NCBI RefSeq assembly: GCF_016801865.2
Contig: NC_068938.1
Location: 116,214,615-116,278,614 of the forward strand
Reading direction: 5' to 3'
Origin: Culex pipiens pallens
Taxonomy: Eukaryota > Arthropoda > Insecta > Diptera > Culicidae
DNA: 64,000 nt
The translations under genes and the position numbers were made by a program. Positions 1-9,900 of this stretch are shown here, piece by piece (within the stretch, counting starts at the first letter, position 1; each line of letters begins with the position of its first letter). The notes below the pieces were generated by a model. That model was given only the letters and a program-made list of their open reading frames with translations, did no database searches and was not told the DNA's origin.

Positions 1-1259
1 TGTATTTTTGTTGAAAATATGCATCAAAATTTCCTGTTAATTTACTCAGTGCCACTTAAATCTTTTGTTGTTTTGAAAAAGTTGCTTTGAAGTTTAACGT
101 TGATTCAACCAAAATCTTGATTTTCATATCCACAAAGGTTTTGTTGATCCAAATATGCCTTATTTTTCTGCGTGCGCAAAGATGATTCATTTAAATGGAT
201 TCAAGCAGCAACACACTTCTGAATCTACAGAAGAGGAAGAAATGTGCTTAGAAGTTTTGGTGCTCCCTGGTCCTGTAGGCTGTAATATTTTATTTTCACA
301 GGGTCCTTGACACTATTTGTTCGGAGGAAAAATATATTAAAAACACTTTTCAGAGTTGTTTGCCGTATTATGAGTTTATTTTAAATCTATGGCTAGACTT
401 TTTTTTTGACAAATCTTAGCAATATTTTCAATATCCGGGACATCTTCATGGTTGACAATGCAGGACAATCTATGTTTGTTGCTTGTAAAACATGTTAGCT
501 TTAAACCTGCTCTTCAATTGTCGACTGCACATTCAGAATGTAATGTTTATCAAATGCATAACGGTAGGTTTCATAAGCTTTTGATCATAACATTGATTTA
601 ATTGCATCCGGATGTTTAAGTTCGTGTGACTTGAATGTTGTTGCATGATTGGTTTAATCTATTCGATCAGTTTTATGTTTTAGTTTGCTACTGAAGTATG
701 TGGCAGTATAAATCTATTCCATTTCTCAGTTTGTTTGCAGTGATTTGAAATTTGTAAGTCACCTTTCAACACAAAATTTAACTTTGCCTAATCCAGTTGG
801 TTTTTATCCATTGCAACAAATGTGTAGCTAGTGAACTTATTCTTAAAGCATACTTTTGAATTTATTGTATCGCGTTTTAAAGGAATTTACAATTAAATCA
901 GTACAATTTTCTTACTCTTACAAGTAGTTGTGATTTCTCGTAGTTGGTAAAATAATATCATTGTTGAAATATTGTTTTACAATGTTGTTTAGAATTTTAC
1001 CTAAAATACTCGTTATAATGAAGGACGAAACTGTGCCGTTTGTATTTTCAAAACTAAAAATAAAACACAAACATCATAACGTAGTGCAAAATAAATTAAT
1101 CATTAAAGAACATTGAGCAGATTAGAAGCTATTATTCACATAATTCGTTTTAAGGTTCAATACATTTCTTCACTGTCTTATGCGTTTAGTTAAAATGTTG
1201 ACATTTTTACAATAAATAAGTTCTCTGTGGAAACATTATTCTATGTATTTTAAATTAGT
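1..1259. other. AT-rich non-coding flank, includes probable RYBP 3' UTR
   Basis: No open frame with coding character is seen. The part next to the RYBP stop codon should be its 3' untranslated region on the minus strand. The first minus-strand AATAAA downstream of the stop lies at 866-861, about 400 bases away, and is a candidate polyadenylation signal. The rest is AT-rich sequence with no repeat I recognise. Confidence 0.5.
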
Positions 1260-1947
1260 TTAACTTCTAGAATCATTACTCTCACTAAAGCTTTCACTTG
1301 AATCATGCCGACTTACTGATGACTTCGGTTTGTATTCGGTTATTACAACCGTTACAGAATTTACTGTGACTTCTCGTGTTTGTCCGCTAGATCGGTCGAT
1401 GTTTTTCAGTCGGGGAGGATATTTCGATCTTTTGTTTTTATTCCGTGATGTTTTGCTTCCTGGTGACTTAGAGTTCTGCGCAGGAGTTCCTGAGGCCCCG
1501 GGAAAGGCTTGTGTTGCCGCTTGTTGTGCTACCAGCGCCGAGTTAAGGCGAGGTTTGCGGGTTGATGTGCCTGGAACCGAGTAAACTGAAATTAATTATA
1601 ATGCATCCCCTTCTTTTTGGCAGTACAGATATTTGTATGTATGACAATCCCCTTTCTTACAGTATGAGTGAAATTATATTTTTTGTATTTAGACAACCTG
1701 ATTGATGATTATGGTTACCTTATAAAAAAGAAAAAGGCACAAAAATAATTCTTAAAGAAATTATACTTCTTTTCACTCATAGCATAAGAGGAGAGGAATT
1801 CCCTTTACCTTTCCGTACGTCGCACATTAAGCACTTGAACGCTTCGGCTGTGTTTCTATAGGTGCACACACTGCAGTCCCAAAAATTCTCCTCTACTACT
1901 TTTGATTGGCGTTTTGCACGACGAATTGGTGATTTGTTCTTATCCAT
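1260..1947 (-). CDS. RYBP: RING1 and YY1-binding protein (RYBP/YAF2 family), two exons
   Basis: Coding exons are 1947-1809 and 1570-1260 on the minus strand, 450 nt, 149 residues plus stop. The intron has a GTAAAG donor and a TTCCAG acceptor and splits a Gly codon. Residues 7-18 are basic (PIRRAKRQSK). Residues 21-43 form one RanBP2/NZF zinc finger: W23, C25, C28, N32, C39, C42, with T29-Y30 where ubiquitin-binding NZFs carry Thr-Phe. The next exon begins GTSTRKPR, as in vertebrate RYBP. Residues about 98-127 (PPRLKNIDRSS, then REVTV and VTVVITEYK) match the C-terminal segment that binds RING1 proteins. From the family, RYBP bridges RING1 in variant PRC1 and reads mono-ubiquitinated H2A in the nucleus. 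Length matches the fly protein. The low-complexity linker (residues 57-97) is short. Start is the only ATG before the conserved N-terminus. Identification is firm; function is inferred from family. Confidence 0.95.
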
Positions 1948-2373
1948 GTCTTGTATTCAACGTCTAGAGACCCGAATATTCAATGTTGGGCTAATTTTGC
2001 AATAAAAACTGAGACATTTTGAACACTGCAATTAAATCGGAACAATTTTTCAGCTTTTTGATGATGGCTGCAACAAACGTCACTTTCTTAATCGTTCTCC
2101 TCCTTGGCTACCTACCCGGTCGTTTTTCTGCTGCTCTTGATATAAACATTGTTCTCTTATGAGCATCATTTTAGCTCACCAAAATGGCAGGCAGCTTCGC
2201 TTAACTCTTTTATGTCTTTTTTGACAGTGTTTATAGCAAAATGGGAGTGGTCGGCATCAATTTGAAATGACAGTTAATTTTAGAAACGAAAGAACTGTTT
2301 TATTGGTAGGATTGATACAAAAAGGTATTTTTATGATCAATTCAATAAATTCTATTAACAAATAAAACGAAGT
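1948..2373. other. RYBP 5' flank
   Basis: Upstream of the RYBP start codon on the minus strand. A sequence resembling a 3' splice site (TCTCTAG) lies about 17 bases before the ATG, so the start exon may be preceded by a non-coding exon. No clear TATA box was found. Confidence 0.3.
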
Positions 2374-2441
2374 GATTTTTTCGCAGAAAATCAGGAGGCA
2401 TAACAAAGATTTTTTCGCAGAAAATCAGGAGGCATAACAAA
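2374..2441. repeat. 34-bp perfect tandem duplication
   Basis: A 34-bp unit containing GCAGAAAATCAGGAGGCATA occurs twice in a row (2374-2407 and 2408-2441) without differences, so it is a recent local duplication. Confidence 0.9.
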
Positions 2442-2509
2442 GATTTAATGCTGAGTGCTTGTGAAAATTCATTCGGAAAACTTTTACAATTGATTGAAAA
2501 CCATTTAAA

Positions 2510-2830
2510 ATGTATGAAAACGAAGTTGACTTTATAGCTGACGGCCGCCATTGTGAGTCCAGTGTGTTTATTGTGCGTATTCCCGAGAAAGACACGCGGC
2601 ATATCAGCCTTGAAACGACGCGCCGCACTTTCGCCAAATGCTCGCTGTCAAATCCCATACTTCGCATTTTGTTTTTGTTGATCTTCTTCTTCGATTCGCC
2701 TGGCATTGTTGCCAGGTATTTTTTTTTATCGCACCAAATGTTCAGCAAATCGCTGGCAACAATGTCTACGGCACAGTCAAAAATGCTGCGCGGTGTGTAT
2801 TTTTGAGAGAAACGGACAATGCAATGTATT
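2510..2830. repeat. Dispersed repeat related to 21.5 and 33.1 kb
   Basis: The stretch around 2690-2825 (CTGGCATTGTTGCCAGG, then GGCAACAATGTCTACGGCAC and GAGAGAAACGGACAAT) is a diverged copy of 21507-21625 and 33080-33198. The block 2515-2555 recurs inverted at about 4782-4820 (GCTATAAAGTCAACTTCG). Short open frames here are by-products of the repeat. Confidence 0.65.
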
Positions 2831-2928
2831 GTTTAACGTATATTTTTGTATATATTTTTTCAAACAGGGCATATAAAGAAGCCTTAAATTTGAAATTTAG
2901 TTTATAATTTGTATTTCATCTACAATGA

Positions 2929-3142
2929 GGAGCGGCCGTGGCTGACTGGTTACGGTGTTCGCTTTGTAAGCGAATGGTCCTGGGTTCGATTCCCATCTGC
3001 TCCCAACGAGAAAGTATTGGAATTATAAATCTTGAAACTCTGAACATGAACGAAAAATCAAACTCGCTCGAGTCGGGGTTCGATCCCCCGTCCTTTGGAT
3101 TGGTAAGCAAAAATGCTAACCACTAGGCCATCACGGCTTGGT
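2929..3142. repeat. SINE-like element with inward-facing tRNA-like ends
   Basis: Positions 2929-3003 on the plus strand fold as a tRNA-Thr(TGT)-like cloverleaf: 7-bp acceptor stem GGAGCGG/CTGCTCC, A box TGGCTGACTGG, anticodon loop TTTGTAA and B box GGTTCGATTCC. The right end, read on the minus strand from about 3142, has A box TGGCCTAGTGG and a T-arm CGGGGGATCGAACCCCG. The two RNA polymerase III-type promoters therefore face each other across a short body. A relative of the left unit heads the SINE at 52925. It lacks the sequence of a known insect tRNA gene, so I call it SINE-derived. Confidence 0.6.
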
Positions 3143-3463
3143 GAGCTATGACTGGAATTAGGAATACTGTTACTATCAACTATATACGCGCTGGGTCCTT
3201 GTCCATTTGGCAAGGGTTCGGAAGTTCTAAATAACGTTTGAACCCGATTGGTGCAAACGTTCTTCAGGGCGGGGCTTGTCGATAAAGCTGAAGTACCTCG
3301 CGCTCGGCTAGCCAGCGTAGAAATGGGTCACCGAAGCTCGGCAGAGCTAACACCTTCCAAATGCCTATGCGAGTTATTTGCATGTATAGAGTGTAGATCT
3401 AAAAAATACATGGAAACAACTCAATTTGTAAGAAGTGACCGCGTGGTCCCGTTTGGTTGGTTG

Positions 3464-3483
3464 CACACACACACACACACACA
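3464..3483. repeat. (AC)n microsatellite
   Basis: About ten AC dinucleotides. Confidence 0.95.
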
Positions 3484-3666
3484 TAATTTGTATTTCATCT
3501 ACAAATTCAAAAAAACTCATTTGTTTTTCTTTTAAGATTTTTCATTTCGAATTGTCACAAAAGTCTAAAATATATTCTTATGTTAACTTTTTTTGTTGTA
3601 AATTCAAAGTACAGAACGGATTCGTTAATTCGAATTTCGCTACTACAAAGGCCGCTAATTCGAATG

Positions 3667-3730
3667 TACCGTCATCAGAGGTGAAATTGGGTCTGTGGGG
3701 TGAGATTGTTTGTTTGTTTGTTTGTTTATT
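3667..3730 (+). mobile_element. Fragment of a TACCGTCA-type MITE
   Basis: TACCGTCATCAGAGGTGAA followed by an ATTGGG-rich stretch matches the terminus of the complete MITE at 11028-11242. A further fragment is at about 5629-5681. No matching right end was found nearby. Confidence 0.45.
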
Positions 3731-3942
3731 CATTAGTAGCGTAAGGGAAACCCTTTTTAATTGCTATTTTCGTATTTGTCGCAGTAATACAACCTCACTT
3801 GAAACTATTCCAAAACGACGTCCTCGGAACGGCATCAGCTTCTGGAACAGTGCAGGCGGAGAGTGCGTGTTCATCAGCTTGCGCAGGAAAATGCCTGTTC
3901 CACAATTGTGGGATGTTATTGTTCCACCCACAATTACGAAGC

Positions 3943-4470
3943 ACCGGGTCGGTGGTGTAGTGGTAAGCGTAGTTACCTCCAACCCCAGTTGGCCTGGGTT
4001 CGGTTCCAGTCGGCCCCGGTGGCATTTTTCGAGACGAGATTTGTCTGATCACGCCTTCCGACGGATGGGGAAGTAAATGTTGGCCCCGGTCTAAACTAAA
4101 GGTTAGGTCGTTAGCTCAGTCCAGGTGTAGGAGTCGTCTCCTAGGTCCTCGGTAGAGTTGCTTATTGGCAACTGGATTTACGTCCAAAGGTCATCAGTTC
4201 GAATCCCGAGGCGGCTGGGAACATAAGTGTAAAAAGAGGTTTGGATTGTCTTTCCAACACCTTGTTTCTAGTAGGAATCAAACGCCACGGCACTGCTGTA
4301 GATCGAACAATTTGAGTTGATTTTAACAAAAAAGTTGAGACAAGCGAGGAAAGATAGCACCCACTCATCTTCCACGGCTCGTGGATGTAACTTCTGGAGG
4401 TCCTGGTCAATAACGGAGTAGCAACTGCGGGTGGGCACCTATGCTTATGCTTATGCTTATGCTTATTTTA
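3943..4470 (+). mobile_element. Composite tRNA-derived SINE with hexamer tail
   Basis: Two tRNA-like modules in the same direction. Module 1 (about 3943-4018) has A box TGGTGTAGTGG and B box GGTTCGGTTCC. A shared body follows (GACGGATGGGGAAGTAAATG and GTCGTTAGCTCAGTCCAGG). Module 2 (about 4145-4215) has B box AGTTCGAATCCC. The element ends in four to five copies of ATGCTT (about 4438-4466), a simple-repeat tail typical of SINEs. The body is shared with 5041-5365 and 52925-53320. Just upstream (3895-3942) is a CCACAATTGTGGGATGTTATT hairpin segment also present at 54225-54275. Confidence 0.7.
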
Positions 4471-4584
4471 CCAAAAAAGTTGAGACCATTTACAAAACCA
4501 TAGTTGAGCCTGAGTTTAGTTGGTGCCAGCGTTTGTAGTTTTAATTTTGATAAAGATATATAATACTTCTGGAGAGAACTCGTC

Positions 4585-4800
4585 CCGCCCGTGTGGATCA
4601 ATCGGACCGCGCACTGGACTCACAATCCGCCGGTTAGAATCCCGCGGCGGGCGCTCTAAAATTCTTTGTGTAAATATGAGTATTCGGCGCCGTCGCTCCG
4701 TGCCATACTTTCATACACTTAGGAGCCCAGGGCGGCGAAGTCCTTGTAGATAAAAAGGAAGACACTAGTGGTTGGTACTAGCAATGGTGGCCGACAGCTA
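4585..4800 (+). mobile_element. SINE-like element, tRNA-derived head
   Basis: The tRNA-like head is at about 4590-4660 (GTGTGGATCAATCGGACCGC, GCACTGGACTCACAATCCGC, then GGTTAGAATCCCGCGG). The same head occurs, diverged, at 17819-17890. The downstream body contains GGAGCCCAGGGCGGCGAAG. No coding gene is seen. Confidence 0.5.
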
Positions 4801-5040
4801 TAAAGTCAACTTCGTTTTGGAGAGAACTTTTTGGGAGTTTTGTTTCGGCAGATTAGTCAATTAAAAAGCGTTTGGACCTCGGTTTGGACCGTTTTATACC
4901 AATGCTAACGTTTCGATGCTACTGGGGGGCATCTTCATAAGGGCCTATTATTTTATTGAGACAGTTAGGACATAAACATTGACGTGAGAAATACAACAGA
5001 ACTTACTTTGTCAGGTTTCGTCGATCGGGCGATAATTTGT

Positions 5041-5365
5041 CTCTCGTGGTATGTTCCATCGGATGAGGAAGTAAAATGTCGGTCCCGGCCTTGGTTGTTA
5101 GGCCGTTAAGTCATTCCAGGTGTAGAAGTCGTCTCCATGCCATAAGTACAAACAACACACCAAACCAAACCAAACCACCAAACCCTACTCCGGTGGAATC
5201 GCTGGCGGCGGTTGGACTCGCAATCCAAAGGTCGTCAGTTCAAACACTGAGGTGGAAGGTTCCTTGGAGTAGAAAGAGGTTTGGGTGCTCTCCCCATTCA
5301 AGCCTTCGGACTCCTAGGTTCGAGCAGAAACTTGCAATAGAGACCACAAAAGACCCGGGGGTCGT
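5041..5365 (+). mobile_element. Composite SINE, 5'-truncated copy
   Basis: This closely matches 53000-53310: CATCGGATGAGGAAGTAAAA, then GGCCGTTAAGTCATTCCAGG, then a second tRNA-like module (GGACTCGCAATCCAAAGGTC), ending GACCCGGGGGTCG. The first tRNA-like head present at 52925 is missing. A poly-T run follows at about 5382-5397. Confidence 0.7.
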
Positions 5366-5739
5366 TAATGTGGATGGTTTGTTTTTTTTTTTTTTTTGTA
5401 TGTTCGGTGATGACTCCTACGGACTACAACCCTGTACTGACATCTCTCATTTCGTGGAGACGATTGCCGCAGCTCGTCCAACGTGCTGAACTCGAGCTGA
5501 CGGCTGTGGGAAAAAGCGAGAGGTCAACGGTCATCACCAAGGATCGTGCCGCTGCAACGAGATCAAATTTTATTTGAGTAAAAATCAACAACATTGACTG
5601 TTCCATTGCATTAAAAAAACATACTGTCAGTTGGGGTGACATTGGGTCTGGGGGGTGAGATTGGGACAAAGTGATTTTTACAGATTTTACCATTTCTCAG
5701 GTTCTTCTCAATGAAACTAAATTCTTTTTAAAGGGTTGG

Positions 5740-5885
5740 GTAGAGGCAGGGTAGCGAATGAGCGAGCGCTCACGGAAGACGTGCTCGCTCCAGCTGGAGC
5801 GTGAGTTTTTGTCAGGTAGCTCTTGCTCGCTCACGCTCACCGGAGCGTTTTGCGCTCACGTGAGCTGGTGAGCCAAAGTAGGTAG
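5740..5885. repeat. GAGCG-rich repeat, inverted relative at 11.4 kb
   Basis: The region is dense in GAGCG, CGCTC and GTGAGC words (GAATGAGCGAGCGCTCACGG and similar). About 11390-11515 has the same composition in opposite order, ending CACTGGGTAGAGG where this one begins GGGTAGAGG. Family unknown; probably the two halves of one inverted repeat family. Confidence 0.4.
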
Positions 5886-6560
5886 TTGTTTTTTCCTGTT
5901 GAATCATCTGCCTGTTTGAAACGAAGTTTCTAGAACTATCTCAGCACAGGCAGCAAAAACAAACAAGAAAGTTGCCAAACAAACAAACAAAAGTAAGCAA
6001 TGAAATGGATTAAGTCGGTGAACCGAAATATACGTTCTATTTTAAATTCAGAATTTGCCAAGCGGCAGAATGATTCACTCTTGAGTGAGCTAACAAAGAG
6101 CTAACTCATTCTAAATGTAAAAAATCATTGACCTGAAGAGATGCACTGTTTGTTTAAAATCTTCATTGGACCAATTACATTGTATTGCTTGGTATGCACA
6201 TAAATTGAATTAATTGACAAATTATGTTTATTTTATTTTTTTTAGAATCCGGAGTTTTAACTCAAGGCGATTTTTAAAACACCAAAAAATAAAATTTGTT
6301 TTGTTGGACATTCAAAAAAAAAACTCCAGCTGTATGCTTTATAAAAGTATAATCATCTCTCATATTCGGAATATTTTAGAGATACTCCAATTTTCAAAAA
6401 AAAAAAAAAAACATTTATTGAATCTGTAATTGAATATTTTCAGATGCTTGGTAGCGGAAGTGTTAAATATAATTTACTTGTGGGAAGAGGAGCCACCCCC
6501 ATGATAATTTATATTATTTGATTCAAATGGGTTATTTCAAATACTAGCAATGTGAAGTAT

Positions 6561-7045
6561 GGTGCCCAGAATATGGGACTTTTTCTCAAAAACTCGCTCC
6601 ACAAGCTGAATATTATTCCTTGAGCTATTTTAGGACTCTGAGCCAAATATGAGCAAAATTGGTCAACATTTACCCTCGAGGATGAAGTTTGTATGGGAAA
6701 AATCGAAAAAATGTATTAAAAAAAAAAAAAAACAATTTTGTTATTATTTGGATTGCACGGAGCGCTATTTCCATCCAAATATTATCAAAAGTGAGATTCT
6801 CATTGGAAATTTAACGCTCTACAACTTTGTAGAACACACCAAAGCTGTGAAACTCGATCCTGAAAAGTTATTAGCGGTTTAAAAATGTAATTTTTGTATG
6901 AAAAATATTTTTTTTTACCAACTTTAGGCTCGGGTATCAATGGGTTAATCTCATCCAATTTCAATCAAAATTTGCACAGATGCTTAAAATAACCCAAAAA
7001 TTCGTTCTCCGCTTGTGGAGCAGGGGGTCATTTTTTCTGGGCACC
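6561..7045. mobile_element. MITE with GGTGCCCAGAA termini
   Basis: Terminal inverted repeats begin GGTGCCCAGAA at the left and end TTCTGGGCACC at the right; the pairing continues through CTCCACAAGC. Length is about 485 bp. The inside carries a YNFVEHTK-type motif (about 6812-6880) also found in other palindromic repeats of this window. No transposase frame. Confidence 0.65.
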
Positions 7046-7243
7046 CTAATGTGGAGGCTTTTTTGTAAAAAGGGAACTGTCTCAACAATTCTGCCCTTTT
7101 TTCTAGAATGAGAAAGAGAAAGATTAACTTTATAAACATGATCAACCGTTTCCAAGCACTGAACGATTTATTCAAAGGAATGACTTTTTTTTTAATTGTT
7201 GCTCATTCTGACCCGTATTCGTGTTGGTCAGTCGATGACACCT

Positions 7244-9176
7244 GAGCAGTTCTCTAGGATTTCGGTCATTCGATTTTTTTTGTATTTTTTAATCCGACTG
7301 AAACTTTTTTGGTGCCTTCGGTATGCCCAAAGAAGCCATTTTGCATCATTAGTTTGTCCATATAATTTTCCATACAAATTTGGCAGCTGTCCATACAAAA
7401 TGATGTATGAAAATTCAAAAATCTGTATCTTTTGAAGGAATTTTTTGATCGATTTGGTGTCTTCGGCAAAGTTGTAGGTATGGATACGGACTACACTGGA
7501 AAAAAATAATACACGGTAAAAAAAATTTGGTGATTTTTTTATTTTACTTTTTGTCACTAAAACTTGATTTACAAAAAAACACTATTTTTAATTTTTTTTA
7601 TTTTTTGATATATTTTAGAGGACATAAAATGCCAACTTTTCAGAAATTTCCAGGTTGTGCAAAAAATCATTGACCGAGTTATGAATTTTTTAATCAATAC
7701 TGATTTTTTCAAAAAATCGAAATTTTGGTCGTACAAATTTTTCAACTTCATTTTTCGATGTAAAATCAAATTTGCAATAAAAAGTGCATAAAGTGCACCG
7801 TTTTCAAGTTTTAGCCATATTTAAGTGACTTTTTTGAAAATAGTCGCAGTTTTTCATTTTTTTAAATTAGTGCACATGTTTGCCCAGTTTTGAAAAAAAA
7901 TATTTTTGAAAAGCTGAGAAAATTCTCTATATTTTGCTTATTCGGACTTTGTTGATACGACCTTTAGTTGCTGAGATATTGCAATGCAAAGGTTTAAAAA
8001 CAGGAAAATTGATGTTTTCTAAGTTTCACCCAAACAACCCACCATTTTCTATCTTCAATATCTTAGCAACTAATGGTCCGATTTTCAATGTTAATATATG
8101 AAACATTTGTGAAATTTTTCGATCTTTTCGAAAAAAATATTTTCGGAATTTTCAAATCAAGACTAATATTTCAAAAAGGCCAAACATTCAATATTACGCC
8201 CTTTTAAAATGTTAGTCTTGATTTGAAAATTTTGAAAATATTTTTTTCGAAAGGATCAGAAAATTTCATATTTTGACATTGAAAATCATATTTCATATTT
8301 TGACATTGAAAATCGGACCATTAGTTGCTGAGATATTGACGATAAAAAATGGTGGGTTGTTTGGGTGAAACTTAGAAAACATCAATTTTCCTGTTTTTAA
8401 ACCTTTGCATTGCAATATCTCAGCAACTAAAGGTCGTATCAACAAAGTCCGAATAAGCAAAATATAGAGAATTTTCTCAGCTTTTCAAAAATATTTTTTT
8501 CAAAACTGGGCAAACATGTGCACTAATTTTAAAAAATGAAAAACTGCGACTTTTTTCAAAAAAGTCACTTAAATATGGCTATAACTTGAAAACGGTGCAC
8601 TTTATCAAAATTTCACTAAAGTACTTTTTTATTACAAATTTGATTTTACAACGAAAAATGAAGTTGAAAAATTTTTACGACCAAAATTTCGATTTTTTGA
8701 AAAAATCAGTATTGATTAAAAAATTCATAAATCGGTCAAAGATTTTTTGCACAACCTGGAAATTTCTGAAAAGTTGGCATTTTATGTCCTCTAAAACATA
8801 TCAAAAAATAAAAAAAAATAAAAATAGTGTTTTTTTGTAAATCAAGTTTTAGTGATAAAAAGTAAAATTAAAAAAATCACCAAATTTTTTTTACCGTGTA
8901 TTATTTTTTTCCAGTGTAGTCCGTATCCATACCTACAACTTTGCCGAAGACACCAAATCGATCAAAAAATTCCTTCAAAAGATACATTTTTTTGAATTTT
9001 CATACATCATTTTTGTATGGACAGCTGCCAAATTTGTATGGAAAATTATATGGACAAACTAATGATGCAAAATGGCTTCTTTGGGTATACCGAAGGCACC
9101 AAAAAAGTTTCAGTCGGATTAAAAAATACAAAAATTAAAATTGAAGAAAAAAGACCGATTTCGTAGAGAATTGCTC
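7244..9176. mobile_element. 1.93-kb near-perfect palindromic MITE, copy 1
   Basis: The left end GAGCAGTTCTCTAGGATTTC and the right end (inverted) GAGCAATTCTCTACGAAATC start two arms of about 945 bp that are inverted copies of one another, meeting near 8210. The 4-bp sequence ACCT flanks both ends (7240-7243 and 9177-9180) as a target duplication. The same element lies at 57559-59489 in opposite orientation, with a different 4-bp duplication (AGTT). No transposase; short frames in the arms are mirror images. A transcript would fold into a hairpin nearly 1 kb long. Confidence 0.85.
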
Positions 9177-9180
9177 ACCT

Positions 9181-9900
9181 ATCATCTGTGGGTCCGACGG
9201 GGGCCCTGTTTGCGGCGGTGTGAGAAAGAGAGCCGTGCTTCGTGTGCTTACGGAGAGTTGATGAAGGGGAGAGGAGGGCGCGATTGTAACTTAATGATTG
9301 TGGAATTGTGAAATTGGGAAAAAAAATCAGGAATGGTCTCACGAGTGCGAGCGGTGTGTGAGGGTGGCGCTTTGTTGCTGCTAGTGTTTGCGTCGTCGTC
9401 ATCATCATGATGATGATTCATCATCCGTCTCTGGCAGCGTGTAGAGGCTGTCGGACAAGGGGGTGGTGCCAGAACAAAGTGACAGTAGACTCGGCCGTCA
9501 CCAAAACCTTACTAGCCCACGCAGTTGTATTCGTGAGTAGCCCCTGTCTGAGACCAGTCCATGCGTTAGTGTTTGTGAGTAGCCCCTGTCGAAATTTTCT
9601 GGTGTTTAGTAGTGTTGGTAATGTTTCGGACCGACAACGTCGGTGTGTTGGTGTGTATGCTGTAAATATTTCCGGTGAGTTCGCTCCATGTTGAGCAAAC
9701 ACTTTGGCTGCTCCCAGGCGCTTTAGGACGCTGGATTAGGCTTTCTAAGCTCGATGTCGCCTGCCTGCTAGCAGTTTCGCTGGTGCAGTGTAGTGGTGTA
9801 GGAGTGGACAGGGTTGCCTGGTTTTTAGATAAAAGAGTTTTATTTCGGTTGCGACTGGTTTTGATGCGCGCGCGTGTTAATTATTGTTGGCTTTGAACTA
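9181..9900. other. GC-richer stretch, possible non-coding first exon
   Basis: This block is richer in G and C and in CpG than its surroundings and contains two near copies of GTGAGTAGCCCCTGTC (about 9533 and 9577). A good plus-strand splice donor, CCG/GTGAGT, lies at about 9671. Without the palindromic insertion it would be continuous with 7200-7243. It may be a 5' untranslated exon or promoter region, but no protein frame with coding character was seen and the gene it would serve is unknown. Confidence 0.25.

Noticed and set aside
1310..1316. TCA/GTAAGT as an extra RYBP splice donor on the minus strand
   Set aside because: It would drop the last residues but no acceptor or further exon is needed; the unspliced frame ends in a normal stop with family-like length.
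1330..1584. Plus-strand frame of 84 residues
   Set aside because: It is the opposite strand of the second RYBP exon, whose minus-strand translation is clearly conserved.
2929..3003. Functional tRNA-Thr(TGT) gene
   Set aside because: The cloverleaf is good, but the D arm is irregular and the same head occurs on a SINE at 52925, so a SINE origin is more likely.
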